Shown: positions 38,742-47,932 of the stretch, in pieces | Layout: the number at the start of each line of letters is the position of its first letter | How positions within the stretch are numbered: position 1 is the stretch's first letter | The notes under the pieces: generated by a model | What the model was told of the DNA's origin: nothing | Seen by the model: only the letters and a program-made list of their open reading frames with translations | Databases searched by the model: none | Program-made: the position numbers and the translations under genes | Origin: an uncultured Alteromonadaceae bacterium | Lineage (GTDB): Bacteria; Pseudomonadota; Gammaproteobacteria; Enterobacterales; Alteromonadaceae | Direction of reading: 5' to 3' | NCBI GenBank assembly: GCA_947503265.1 | Contig: CANNDC010000012.1 | Coordinates: forward strand, 62,001-126,000 | Length of the DNA: 64,000 nucleotides

Positions 38742-38946
38742 GTTTTTCTCCAATAGAGGTTCAATTAGATTGCAGAAAAACTATATCCCTCGATAAAAAT
38801 TGCGCGCGCGAATACGCGCAAAACCATTAACCGAACGTTCGTTCAAAAGAAATGCGTTTAGTCGAACCTTTATTCAATGGCAATAAAACTGAAATCATGA
38901 CATAAATTGACCATGAAATTTTACCTACTTCTGAATCGCTAACTTA

Positions 38947-40092
38947 ATGAAAAATTTTGCTCGAGAAAACCCGATTTTCGACTACATATTTAACTTTTAC
39001 GATGTAATGGTAATGATGAGTGCTGTTATGGCAGTGCTGTTAATTATTCCATTGCTATTAAAACGCGAAAAACATGCAAGCGATTATTGGCTTTCGGCAT
39101 TCTTGTTTAGTCAAGGAGCCACATCTTTGAATATTATTTTTCTCTACAACGAAACCCTCGGTCCACTGACTTTCGAAACATTATTTCCGTTTCACTATAC
39201 CTTTTTGCGTATTCTATATGGCGTACAGGGCTTTTTACTGCTTTGTTATGTCAAAGCAATGATGGGCGAAAAAAATCGCATAGTCACCAAAATAACTACA
39301 GGTGCATGCTTGATTTTCATTGTTTTAATGGTAGTGGAAATTTCGATAACTCTTCGCTTTCCTAAAGTTCCAGTACAAGTTTTATTGGGTTCCATATTTT
39401 TCCAGATCTTATCTATTATCTTAGGCATCTATGCGCTTTATCGATTACGCTTGTACGATAAAAAAATCCGGCATAATTATTCGAATATTGAACAAGTCAA
39501 GCTCAAGTGGCTTTGGTTCACTGCACTAGGATTTGTTTGTGTCTGGGGCTTGGTATTGAGTAGCTCTGTTATAGGTGCATTTGGTTTCTACAATTTCGCT
39601 ATTCAACTGGGTACTATTGCAAATTTGCCACCTGTTTTTCTAATGAGTGCAATGGTAATTTACGGCCAAAGCCTTCCTATCAATGCTACCCTATTCGACC
39701 CAGATCAGCCTGATCACGCCAATAGCAAGGCGGAAGAATCGATTGTGATAGCAACTAGCGAACAACAAGCACAAATCGAAGATTTAATGTTAAGAGTTAA
39801 GATCTATCAAGACCCAGAATTAAGGCTTGAAGGACTCGCAGATAGTTTAGATATCTCTCCAAGAACCGTTTCCTCATTGCTAAACGGTTACTATCAGAAA
39901 AATTTCTATGACTTCATTAACTTCTATCGCGTTAAGGATGCTCAGCAACAGTTAGAAGATCCCAACAACAAATCAAAAACTATTCAACGTGTTTTTGAAG
40001 ATGCCGGTTTCAATAGTAAAACCACGTTTAATACCTTGTTTAAAAAAATTACTGGTAAGACCCCTACTGAATATCGCAGTCAGCCGAGCTAA
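38947..40092 (+). CDS. Membrane-bound AraC-type regulator (seven helices plus HTH)
   Basis: This 381-residue protein has seven predicted membrane helices in residues 15-245 and a C-terminal AraC-type DNA-binding domain (from about 275: LRLEGLADSLDISPRTVSSLL, then RVFEDAGFNSKTTFNTLFKKITGKTPTEYR). It would sense a signal in the membrane and bind DNA while anchored. Similar proteins are common in marine Alteromonadales and Bacteroidetes but few are characterised. The gene stands alone; the M20 peptidase begins 184 bp downstream. Target unknown. Confidence 0.85.
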   Translation: MKNFARENPIFDYIFNFYDVMVMMSAVMAVLLIIPLLLKREKHASDYWLSAFLFSQGATSLNIIFLYNETLGPLTFETLFPFHYTFLRILYGVQGFLLLCYVKAMMGEKNRIVTKITTGACLIFIVLMVVEISITLRFPKVPVQVLLGSIFFQILSIILGIYALYRLRLYDKKIRHNYSNIEQVKLKWLWFTALGFVCVWGLVLSSSVIGAFGFYNFAIQLGTIANLPPVFLMSAMVIYGQSLPINATLFDPDQPDHANSKAEESIVIATSEQQAQIEDLMLRVKIYQDPELRLEGLADSLDISPRTVSSLLNGYYQKNFYDFINFYRVKDAQQQLEDPNNKSKTIQRVFEDAGFNSKTTFNTLFKKITGKTPTEYRSQPS

Positions 40093-40275
40093 GCGGTATT
40101 GGAATTGACCCACATAAATGGATTTATATATATCTGTGGAAAACCAGCACATCTTAGGAACCAAATACTCGGCGCATTCGATAAAGCAATGTCTAACTTG
40201 AGTTGAATCCTTTTCTTTTCGTTTTGGTTTTCTGTTAAGGTTTTAGCTCAAACCACTAACTATAAGATCAAAGTG

Positions 40276-41601
40276 ATGAAATTATCTATCCTGTTTATCT
40301 GTATTTCAGTTTTCTCATTCTCGCTTGCCCAAGCAAGAAGCGACATCGATAGTGCCATTCAGAAAGACTATCAACAACATCTCAAACCCTTGTTTGTGCA
40401 TTTTCATCAAAACCCTGAATTATCAATGGGTGAAGTCAAAACAGCTGCCCGTATTGCAAAGGAATTAAAAGCCCTCGGATTCACTGTTCATGAGGGTATC
40501 GGTAAAACGGGAATAGTTGCCCTAATGAAAAATGGTAAAGGACCCACTGTGATGATGAGAGCAGATATGGATGGGCTTCCAGTGAAAGAAGATAGCGGCT
40601 TGGTCTATGCTTCCACGGCAGAGCAAGTGGACCCTATTACCAATGAGCTGTTTCCCGTAATGCATGCTTGTGGACATGATGTACACATTACTGGCCTTGT
40701 TGGCACAGCCCGCTACATGCAAGCAAACAAGTCAGATTGGTCTGGTACACTTATGTTGATTGCCCAACCCGCTGAAGAGCGCATTATGGGCGCAAGAAAA
40801 ATGATGCAAGAGAATATTTATGAGCGATTCGGTAAGCCTGATTATGCCTTAGCCTTGCATGTCTCTGCGGGTTTAGAAGTGGGAAAAGTGAACGTGGTTT
40901 CTGGCGCGCTAACCGCTGGCTCCAACAGCGTTGATATCATAGTTCATGGAGTTGGCGCTCATGGTGCCTCTCCTCACAAGGGCAAAGATCCAATCGTATT
41001 AGGTTCGCAAATAGTGTTGGCGCTGCAAACACTTGTAAGTCGAGAACTGGGCCCAAAAGAGCCAGGGGTGGTAACGGTAGGCGCTTTTAATAGTGGTTTT
41101 AAACACAATATCATTTCAGATAAAGCGCATTTGCAACTCACAGTTCGTAACGCCAGTATTGAAACACGCGACAAACTGCTAAATGGCATTAGACGCATAG
41201 CAGAAAATATGGGGCGGGTAGCCGGCTTACCGGTAGACAAATTGCCTGAAGTTATTGTCTCGGTAGATGAAGGAACGCCCCCACAAATCAACGATGCAGA
41301 GCTAACAGCAAGGCTGGATGCTAACTGGAAAGCTAAACTCGGTGAAGAACAAGTAGTGTCGAAGCGCCCCGATGGAATGGGAGCAGAAGACTTCCCTTAT
41401 TTCGTCACAGATCAAGGGATCCCGAGTTTGTATTGGTCTATTGGTGGCACGCCGAAAGCAGATATGGAAGCAGAGAAAAATGGTGGCCCAGCTGTGCCCT
41501 CACACCACTCACCTTTCTTCAAAGTTGACGCTGATGGGTCTGTTCCTTTTGCAGTTGAAACCACAGTATTGGCATTGCTGGAATTAATGGGAAACAAATA
41601 G
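40276..41601 (+). CDS. Exported M20D-type amidohydrolase/carboxypeptidase
   Basis: This 441-residue zinc-dependent hydrolase has a signal peptide (cleavage near AQA-RS), then the M20 fold: RADMDGLPVKE (metal and catalytic aspartate), MHACGHDVHITGLVG, AEERIMGARKM, the dimerisation domain (VHGVGAHGASPHKGKDPI), and the last metal histidine in SHHSPFFKVD. This is the aminoacylase/hippurate hydrolase branch, acting on N-acyl or indole-type amides; the exact substrate cannot be read. Its signal peptide places it in the periplasm, while most characterised M20D enzymes are cytoplasmic. ATG 40276 chosen over GTG 40273. Confidence 0.9.
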   Translation: MKLSILFICISVFSFSLAQARSDIDSAIQKDYQQHLKPLFVHFHQNPELSMGEVKTAARIAKELKALGFTVHEGIGKTGIVALMKNGKGPTVMMRADMDGLPVKEDSGLVYASTAEQVDPITNELFPVMHACGHDVHITGLVGTARYMQANKSDWSGTLMLIAQPAEERIMGARKMMQENIYERFGKPDYALALHVSAGLEVGKVNVVSGALTAGSNSVDIIVHGVGAHGASPHKGKDPIVLGSQIVLALQTLVSRELGPKEPGVVTVGAFNSGFKHNIISDKAHLQLTVRNASIETRDKLLNGIRRIAENMGRVAGLPVDKLPEVIVSVDEGTPPQINDAELTARLDANWKAKLGEEQVVSKRPDGMGAEDFPYFVTDQGIPSLYWSIGGTPKADMEAEKNGGPAVPSHHSPFFKVDADGSVPFAVETTVLALLELMGNK

Positions 41602-41621
41602 ACGTTTCCCGTTTTCAATCG

Positions 41622-43529
41622 CTAATCGGCTTCCGATGCAGTATAGCGAATTACAGATTCGCTTTTAAACACATCTAAGGTCTTATTGAATTCTGCTATT
41701 TGTTCTAACTCTACCGATTTGGCTGGCATGAGCAAAGTGGAATTGACTTGAATGATGTTGTCTGCAACGACTTTTGTTTCTCTGACTAATGAACCGTACT
41801 GGGTTTCCAATTTTAGATCAGCAGGAAGACTCTCAAGCTTCCAACGTTTGGGAATAGTAAATTGATAACTGGAAACAACATGAGCCCCACGAAATAGCTC
41901 GCTATAAACACTGTTTTCTAGTTCTAAGCGATTTAACTCATTCTGAATCCACGCATCGTACTCAACCAAAGAGATTTCCGCTTCAGGTTCAAAATAAGGC
42001 TCATAGACGGTTTTAGTTGTTATTTCTATATTTTTATCTAGATCCGAAACGCCAGAAATAGACACGTCTGGAACGCTTCCTTCAGAGACAATGTCAGAAT
42101 ATAACTCTTCCACCCATTTTGTTTGATTCATCTCAGATTCGCCCTCTAAAATAGATCTCACGCGACTGGCGTAGGCTCCCACAAAGGAAACTTTTTGATT
42201 TTCGATTTGGCCACCCAAGTCATCTACTTCAATTTCGGTATTTTGTTCTAGCTTCCATAGGAAATTAGCCATCGGAAGAATACCAGGCCGCGACTTTGCC
42301 AGAATCGGCAAAGAAACTTTTCCTTGAACCCAATCTGAGGTGTAGCGCCAATCTGTCGTCGAGTCGGTTGCATCCATGCATGATTCAGTACCATTAAGAT
42401 CAAAACACACGACCACGTGATCAAAGTAATTCAATGAAGCTTGATTGACTCTTAGAGCATCCATTCTATTAGTAGCGACCAGAACAGGGTAAGGCTTCAA
42501 ACCAATTTCTGATAATAACTCAAGCAATACAACCGATTTATCTTTGCAGTCACCATATCTTTTGGTGATGGTTTCATCAGGCGAATGGGGCGTAATCGCG
42601 TAACCTGATTCTGACATGGATACGTAGCGAATATCTCTGGCGACAAATTCGTGAATGGCAGTAATCATTTCATCTTCAGACATGTCAGGAGACATAAGGG
42701 AATCGACAGTACTTTTCACTAAACTGTTTTTCTTACGAGCTTGATCAAATCGTTGCGCAGTTGACCTTTTCAGCTGCTCCCAATTGTCGACTTCGCTCAC
42801 AACAATCTGACCTAACACATCACGCCAATAAAAATCTTCATCACTCTCAGCCGGAGGAATGTCTTTAGCTTTGCAAGACACGCTCACTTGGGTGTTTTCA
42901 CAAACAGCGAACTCGCTACTAGAATGGACGTAGAGAGGCTTGTCTGCTGCACTTGTCACAGTTAACTGAAAAGATTTAGAAAGAGTAGAAGATTGAGGAT
43001 AATAAATAGCACTCCAAGAGCCCTCTAGTTTTGTTAGGTCTCTTTCAATTTCATATTCGATTGCGGATATGCTTCCCTGCTCCAACCCAACGTAATTAAC
43101 GATAAGCTTTTTTCCATCAGTAAAGACATTGTAAGTATCGGAATCAATGGTTTTAATATCTTGAGTATCTACCCAAGACTCACCACTTCCATTTGTAGCT
43201 ACAGCATTAACGTACCTTACTTTGTCGGCTGCCGCATTAAAGTAGATTGAATCATAACCAAGTTCTTGGATATCTGCTTTATTTGGGTAGTACCAAACAA
43301 GGGTCTTTCGGGTGGTTACTTTGTTCCCTTCGATATTCGTGTCGATTTGGTGATGTAATTTGGTAAATTCAGAGTAGGACAAGCCACTTTCATCAGCTAA
43401 AAAGCTTTTTGCCAATTCGAGCAGTTCAGATTTTCGACTTTTTAACTCAGAAACACCTTGAGCGGCAGTAAGTCCACACATGAAATAGCTAACAAATAGT
43501 AGAGGGATGACAACAAACTTATTTCTCAT
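41622..43529 (-). CDS. Exported DUF3857/transglutaminase-like protein
   Basis: This 635-residue protein has a signal peptide (cleavage near TAA-QG), an N-terminal DUF3857-type beta domain (about 50-250), and a transglutaminase-like cysteine protease fold with a triad at YGDCKDKS (Cys), FDHVVV (His) and MDATDSTTDW (Asp). Such proteins are frequent in Bacteroidetes and gammaproteobacteria; substrates are unknown and may be peptidoglycan or protein amides. ATG 43529 chosen over TTG 43532. It overlaps the preceding membrane-protein gene by 11 bases, so the two are translationally coupled. Confidence 0.85.
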   Translation of the reverse strand: MRNKFVVIPLLFVSYFMCGLTAAQGVSELKSRKSELLELAKSFLADESGLSYSEFTKLHHQIDTNIEGNKVTTRKTLVWYYPNKADIQELGYDSIYFNAAADKVRYVNAVATNGSGESWVDTQDIKTIDSDTYNVFTDGKKLIVNYVGLEQGSISAIEYEIERDLTKLEGSWSAIYYPQSSTLSKSFQLTVTSAADKPLYVHSSSEFAVCENTQVSVSCKAKDIPPAESDEDFYWRDVLGQIVVSEVDNWEQLKRSTAQRFDQARKKNSLVKSTVDSLMSPDMSEDEMITAIHEFVARDIRYVSMSESGYAITPHSPDETITKRYGDCKDKSVVLLELLSEIGLKPYPVLVATNRMDALRVNQASLNYFDHVVVCFDLNGTESCMDATDSTTDWRYTSDWVQGKVSLPILAKSRPGILPMANFLWKLEQNTEIEVDDLGGQIENQKVSFVGAYASRVRSILEGESEMNQTKWVEELYSDIVSEGSVPDVSISGVSDLDKNIEITTKTVYEPYFEPEAEISLVEYDAWIQNELNRLELENSVYSELFRGAHVVSSYQFTIPKRWKLESLPADLKLETQYGSLVRETKVVADNIIQVNSTLLMPAKSVELEQIAEFNKTLDVFKSESVIRYTASEAD

Positions 43530-44577
43530 CAACTATAAGTCCTTTTGACATAGATAAAAATGTATCCTCGTGTTTTTCAAACAAGGGTTCAGTCGTACTG
43601 TATTTGCCGTACAATTCCACCAACGAATCACTGGTTTGAACTATATAATGAGTTGAATACTCCTTATCTCCCAGAACATCCTTACCTTGACACAAAATAT
43701 AACTTGCTACATTTAGCGTTCCCTTCAAAAGCGATCTTGTTTCTTTACAAGATACTTCTGACATCTCGTCATGGGCCTGACCTATTCGCCATTGAGCCAA
43801 ACCACTGATTGTGTCGCTTCCATTTTTAAACAATATGAAGTGAGTGAAGCCACCTGGCCCTGCCACTTCAAACACAGCTGAGCCGTCTGAAAACCGCCCA
43901 ATTTCTGATTGAATCCAGCCTTCTCCTTTTATCTCCAATTGATATTTGCCAGTTTCATCCATAACCACATCATTTATATCAAGAGACTGCAACTCATTAA
44001 GATAAGGGGAAATACTCAATATCCATACACAAAAAATAATGAATGGTAAAGTCAGCGGTAAAGCTATCCACTCTGGAATTGAAAAACCCCAGTACAATTT
44101 ATTGTGCGCGAGTTCAGTGTTTTCTTTGAGGGTGTTCATTCGCTGTTGAAGCTTCGCAAGCAACAAAGAAGCAATAAAGAGCACAACAAAAAACAAGCTA
44201 AACCCGAGCTCAATATAATCCATTAATACAGCAAAAATATTGGCTGAGATAACGAGCATTATCCATAAATAGTCTGACCAACTTTGCCAACCTTTTACCG
44301 ATACGCTTAGCTCTGTTTCCCGCAGAATGCGAAAGAAAGCAGGAAATGCAAAAAATTGAGCCAATACGATTAAAGGAGCAAAAAACCACATAAATGGATT
44401 GAGGTTTTTATCGGAAATTCGATTTATATCTCTAGTCGTAGAATAAAACCAAAAGGACGTATAGAAGCCAAACGTTGAGAAATTGAGGACTAGGTCTCTC
44501 CAAGCCCCTCTGGGTGGTTTAATTTTTAAGCCTTCTTGCTGTACTACTTTATCTTCCTTCACTTCGCTACTACTCAA
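43519..44577 (-). CDS. Membrane protein of unknown function, coupled to transglutaminase-like gene
   Basis: This 352-residue protein has about five hydrophobic helices in residues 25-215 (starting FSTFGFYTSFWFYSTTRDIN, reminiscent of DUF4234-type proteins) and a soluble C-terminal domain of about 150 residues rich in beta strands (YQLEIKGEGWIQSEIGRFSDG). I do not recognise the C-terminal domain. Start is TTG at 44577 with AAGGA six bases upstream. Its overlap with the DUF3857/transglutaminase gene suggests a common task at the inner membrane. Confidence 0.7.
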   Translation of the reverse strand: MSSSEVKEDKVVQQEGLKIKPPRGAWRDLVLNFSTFGFYTSFWFYSTTRDINRISDKNLNPFMWFFAPLIVLAQFFAFPAFFRILRETELSVSVKGWQSWSDYLWIMLVISANIFAVLMDYIELGFSLFFVVLFIASLLLAKLQQRMNTLKENTELAHNKLYWGFSIPEWIALPLTLPFIIFCVWILSISPYLNELQSLDINDVVMDETGKYQLEIKGEGWIQSEIGRFSDGSAVFEVAGPGGFTHFILFKNGSDTISGLAQWRIGQAHDEMSEVSCKETRSLLKGTLNVASYILCQGKDVLGDKEYSTHYIVQTSDSLVELYGKYSTTEPLFEKHEDTFLSMSKGLIVDEK

Positions 44578-44681
44578 TCCTATTCCTTAACTAGAAAGCT
44601 TCAATTTCACAGCTGCATAGTATAACAAGGTAACGCACACAAAAAGAAAAACCATTGCCAATTAATATGGGGCCAATTTTG

Positions 44682-45464
44682 TTAAGCTGGCGCACCACTA
44701 TGAAATTTAAAATCAGCGTCTGTATCTAAAATAAGTTGAGCTTCATGCTCGCCGAATAGAGTTATTCGTTGACTAATATCGTCCTTGGAAATTAACTGTG
44801 CCAAGCTCAGGTAGTCTTCAAAATGTCTCGCCTCTGAGCGTAATAATGAGATATAAAAATTCTCTAACTCAGAATCAAGATGAGACGAAACCATAGCGAA
44901 ACGTTCACACGAACGCGCTTCGATATAAGCACCACAAATAAGGGTATCAATTAGTTTAGCGGGTTCGTGGGAACGAACATGCCTCATCATGCCCCTTGCA
45001 TATCGTGACGCGGGTAGGTTTCCATATTCGATACCGCGAGATTGCATGATCTCCCATACTTGCTGAAAATGATGCAGTTCTTCTTTGATGAGCAGCACCA
45101 TTTTGGAAATGAGTTCATCGCCATGTTCAAATTCCGACTTACTCATCAGTTTCTTAGATAAACTTTTATACTGAGTGAAATCACCGTTACCAATTTTACG
45201 ATAAACAAAATCTTCATATGGCTTGAGCCACGCCAGCAATGCTTCACCACTCTCTTTATCAACCGCATATCTGCGCAATAACAACATTGCGGTTTGAGCG
45301 GCTTTCAGTTCGCAATTAGCGTGATCTACCAAAAGAGTTGGCAAATTATCGGGCTTGATGGCTTCGTCTATCCAGCTCTGTGGAGTTGGGCATAGAAGGA
45401 AGGTGTTGATTGGCGTGAGTAAGGTTTTTATATCTAAACTTTTCATCATGTGTTCAAAAACCAT
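44682..45464 (-). CDS. miaE: tRNA-(ms2io6A)-hydroxylase
   Basis: This diiron monooxygenase hydroxylates the isopentenyl group of ms2i6A at position 37 of tRNAs reading U-codons. It is about 260 residues with carboxylate/histidine motifs in a ferritin-like bundle: NCELKAAQ, EELHHFQQ, EARSCERF and EARHFEDY, and the typical CPTPQSWIDEA at the start. Start is uncertain: ATG 45464 overlaps ccdB by 11 bases; ATG 45449 or 45446 follows the ccdB stop directly. None has a good ribosome site, so translation may be coupled to the toxin gene. Confidence 0.93.
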   Translation of the reverse strand: MVFEHMMKSLDIKTLLTPINTFLLCPTPQSWIDEAIKPDNLPTLLVDHANCELKAAQTAMLLLRRYAVDKESGEALLAWLKPYEDFVYRKIGNGDFTQYKSLSKKLMSKSEFEHGDELISKMVLLIKEELHHFQQVWEIMQSRGIEYGNLPASRYARGMMRHVRSHEPAKLIDTLICGAYIEARSCERFAMVSSHLDSELENFYISLLRSEARHFEDYLSLAQLISKDDISQRITLFGEHEAQLILDTDADFKFHSGAPA

Positions 45465-45765
45465 CAATCAATAGATCGATACCGGCTTTTATATTATCTC
45501 TAAAGGGTAAAACATCGTATTCCGAGATGGACTTCACTTGACTCTTGGAAATCGTCGCAATGTCTAACAAATCGACGTAACAGTTTTCGTCATTGATGAT
45601 AACAGGTATTTGCAATCCAGAAATCAACAGCTGATCGTTTTGCAAATGCAGCGGAGCGACTAATATACTGTCAACCTCGTTAAACAGTGTATTAGTCAAT
45701 ATAACCAACCTTTGATCGTAAGCCTTACAAACCGAAAACTGTTCAATCTTCAGAGAGCTTCTCAT
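45454..45765 (-). CDS. ccdB: CcdB-type toxin
   Basis: This 103-residue protein resembles CcdB, the gyrase poison of toxin-antitoxin modules. The pattern LVAPLHLQN, LQIPVIINDENCYVDLLDIATISKSQV, and a C-terminal RDNIKAGIDLLIDGF matches the family, but the end of F-plasmid CcdB (WGI, key for gyrase contact) is DGF here. Its ATG overlaps the ccdA stop (ATGA), as expected for coexpressed antitoxin and toxin. It ends inside the start region of miaE. Activity is not provable from sequence. Confidence 0.85.
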   Translation of the reverse strand: MRSSLKIEQFSVCKAYDQRLVILTNTLFNEVDSILVAPLHLQNDQLLISGLQIPVIINDENCYVDLLDIATISKSQVKSISEYDVLPFRDNIKAGIDLLIDGF

Positions 45766-45992
45766 AGCTGCCCAATTTTCTCAGAAAATGTACCTTGCTT
45801 GTTAATTTTACGATTGTGATCAGCTATTGCTTGTTTATTTTCTTGGCACCAACGTTCATATTTAGCAATTTTTACTGCTTTTGTTAACGCTTCTTCCAAA
45901 ATCGCTGAAGGGCTTAAGTTTAATGCCCTCGCTTCTTTCAAAACAAGTGCGTCAACAGATGTGTTACATGAAACTTTGTTGGACGTCGCCAT
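45762..45992 (-). CDS. ccdA: CcdA-type antitoxin
   Basis: This 76-residue protein has an N-terminal ribbon-helix-helix-like DNA-binding part (KVSCNTSVDALVLKEARALNLSPSAILEEAL) and a C-terminal toxin-binding tail (YERWCQENKQAIADHNRKINKQGTFSEKIGQL) whose W..EN..I..HN..I...G pattern is diagnostic of CcdA. It would neutralise the toxin and autorepress the operon. The antitoxin precedes the toxin with an ATGA overlap. Confidence 0.88.
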   Translation of the reverse strand: MATSNKVSCNTSVDALVLKEARALNLSPSAILEEALTKAVKIAKYERWCQENKQAIADHNRKINKQGTFSEKIGQL

Positions 45993-46308
45993 TTAATAAA
46001 CACCTAGTCAGTGGAATACATTAATTATGCGCATTATTTATGCGCAATCAAGATTATATTGGTTTTTCCCCTGAACTAAAATACTAAACATTTCCTCACT
46101 TGAACTCACCATCACCTTCTATGAAGACCTCTTTGGTATCCAATAGGACGGGCTTCTGCTATTTCGAATTGTGATAATTCTTCACCAGAATGTTGACTTA
46201 AAAAAGTCAATAGTTCAAGTTAAGGAGGAGTCTCCATCACATTGGAAACTCTCTTATTTCAAAAATTGAGACGTTTTAGGAAGAATTGATAAGTTTTAGC
46301 TATCGGGC
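45993..46308. other. Intergenic stretch upstream of ccdAB
   Basis: These 316 bp hold the ccdAB promoter region and the downstream side of the gene at 46309-46770. Apart from the paired TGCGCA sites near 46028-46046 and an imperfect hairpin (GAGTCTCC/GGAAACTC around 46225-46250), nothing is recognisable. No convincing ORF. Confidence 0.5.
46028..46046. promoter_or_regulatory. Candidate CcdA operator: two TGCGCA palindromes
   Basis: Two copies of the palindrome TGCGCA (46028-46033 and 46041-46046) lie 13 bp apart, within a direct repeat TATGCGCA. They are 36-54 bp upstream of the ccdA start, where an autoregulatory ribbon-helix-helix antitoxin would bind. Confidence 0.45.
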
Positions 46309-46770
46309 TTATTTGTTGTTGCGATGCAATACGAATTCCTGCAACTTGTCACTGAGTAGAAAGCCTTTTTCTGCTAACCATTCTACTGCTTTTTCCGGTG
46401 AGTCGAAATTCTTTCGTTGATAGCTTTCTGGAAATCGATTTTTATTCATCATGTTGTCTAATTGGTATTGCTTAACCGCATAGTCGCTGAAGACAACCGC
46501 TGTGTATTTAAGATTGTTGTCAAAGCACCAGCGTCCAAGTTCAGTAAATAGAGGTTCAATATCAGGTGTTCCTAGAACCCATCTGTCCAAGAAGAGGATC
46601 TGAGCCCAATCACGATTGTTTAATTTTTCAATCGTTCTCTTGAATTCTCCGATATATCTAGCAGTAACAGATTCCCCCCAAATCCCAATGGGTTTAGTAA
46701 TGACAAGGTTATCGTCAAAATACAATTGATAGGAACCTTTGGCTAACTTAGGATTGGCCGGATTTGACAT
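46309..46770 (-). CDS. Hypothetical protein, about 150 residues, possibly STAS-like
   Basis: This 153-residue soluble protein has no signal peptide or membrane helix. The order of predicted strands and helices (YQLYFDDNLVITKP, EFKRTIEKLNNRDWAQILFLDRW, LKYTAVVFSDYAVKQYQL, SPEKAVEWLAEKGFLL) suggests an alpha/beta STAS or SpoIIAA-like fold, but I cannot assign it. ATG 46770 is chosen over GTG 46779; GGAG lies close upstream. It is a single gene between ccdAB and a LysR regulator. Confidence 0.6.
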   Translation of the reverse strand: MSNPANPKLAKGSYQLYFDDNLVITKPIGIWGESVTARYIGEFKRTIEKLNNRDWAQILFLDRWVLGTPDIEPLFTELGRWCFDNNLKYTAVVFSDYAVKQYQLDNMMNKNRFPESYQRKNFDSPEKAVEWLAEKGFLLSDKLQEFVLHRNNK

Positions 46771-46966
46771 AGTCTCCACAACCGTAAAAAGTAACCATAA
46801 TATAATAGCTCAGCTTAACTGAAGCTGCTTAAATGGTAACCAGTGTATTTACATTATTTGGTACGCAATAGTTATTCATTAGGCTCAGTGTACAAATTGG
46901 ATCTTATTGATTCGTCGACTTCAATCTTCAATTTAATTGCATTTTTATGCTATTCATTTCACAAAT

Positions 46967-47932
46967 CTATCTTAATTTTCCGGGAGTGTTTAGCTGGCCT
47001 CGCCAATGCATGAGTTTTTGCTCAACCGCTGTCACGCGTTTTATCACGTCAATCACCCACAGGCATTTATCAGACAGAGCAATACCATTATTTGTAGCAA
47101 TAAGGGCTTGTCTCGTCATATCTGGGTTAATAATCTTTAGGGATTTTAATAGTGACTTTTCTTCTAGGTGAAAAATCGCGGAGGAAGGCAAAATCATCAT
47201 CCCTTCCCCTTGCATCACCTGCCGCAATCCTGTCATTAGTTGTCCTGAGTATGCTTTATTGTGTTTTAATGCAACACCAGACTCTTTTTCATATTTGTCA
47301 ATTAATCTGCCAAGTGCGTCTTTTACTCCCGGAGTCAGGAGCTCATACTGACTGAGCTCCCAAAAACTAATGGAGTCCCGGTTTTTCAATTCTTGATAGT
47401 TAGCAGAACTATCATTTACACCGACCACCAAATACATAAACTCTTCAATCAAGGGGTAAGTCTTCATGTACTTTGAATCAATTTCTTGCTCGTAAGTCAA
47501 CGCAATATCAATACGATTTGTGCGTAACCATTCTTTGACTGAATAAGAAGGTCCTGTGCTGATTTCCAGATCGAGTTGCGGGTGCCAGCGATTAACTTCT
47601 GCAATAAGTGACATAGATAATACATTTCCGATAGAGGGCAGCATTCCCAACCTAATTTTGCCTTTTGTAATAGTTGAAAGTTGACTGAGTTCAGCTTTGG
47701 CCAAATTGATATCATCAATAAGTTTTTTAGCGTGTCGCGCAAACACTTCACCGGCAACAGTAAGTGAAACACCTTTGAAACTCCTGGCAAGCAACTCTGC
47801 GCCCATTTCTCTTTCGAGATTGGCAAGTTGCTGACTAATCGCTGGTTGTGCAATATCCAATTCACGCGCAGCCGAAGCGATACTGCCGTTTTGTGCCGTA
47901 ACCAAAAAATAGTGAAGTTGCTTTGAATTCAA
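46967..47932 (-). CDS. LysR-family regulator (Nac-like)
   Basis: This 321-residue regulator has a typical winged helix (KQLHYFLVTAQNGSIASAARELDIAQPAISQQLANLE) and an effector domain (KGKIRLGMLPSIG, DIALTYEQ, GLRQVMQGEGMMILP). The effector domain looks like the Nac/Cbl-type subgroup. TTG 47932 is preferred because GGGAAG lies seven bases upstream and the family start is about five residues before the YF pair; a TTG at 47947 is also in frame. It is divergent from the TonB receptor at 48431 and a likely regulator of the receptor-permease-aminotransferase cluster. Confidence 0.87.
   Translation of the reverse strand: MNSKQLHYFLVTAQNGSIASAARELDIAQPAISQQLANLEREMGAELLARSFKGVSLTVAGEVFARHAKKLIDDINLAKAELSQLSTITKGKIRLGMLPSIGNVLSMSLIAEVNRWHPQLDLEISTGPSYSVKEWLRTNRIDIALTYEQEIDSKYMKTYPLIEEFMYLVVGVNDSSANYQELKNRDSISFWELSQYELLTPGVKDALGRLIDKYEKESGVALKHNKAYSGQLMTGLRQVMQGEGMMILPSSAIFHLEEKSLLKSLKIINPDMTRQALIATNNGIALSDKCLWVIDVIKRVTAVEQKLMHWRGQLNTPGKLR

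Noticed and set aside
45993..46308. Possible small RNA or gene in the gap before ccdAB
   Set aside because: Only one imperfect hairpin without T tract and no coherent frame.
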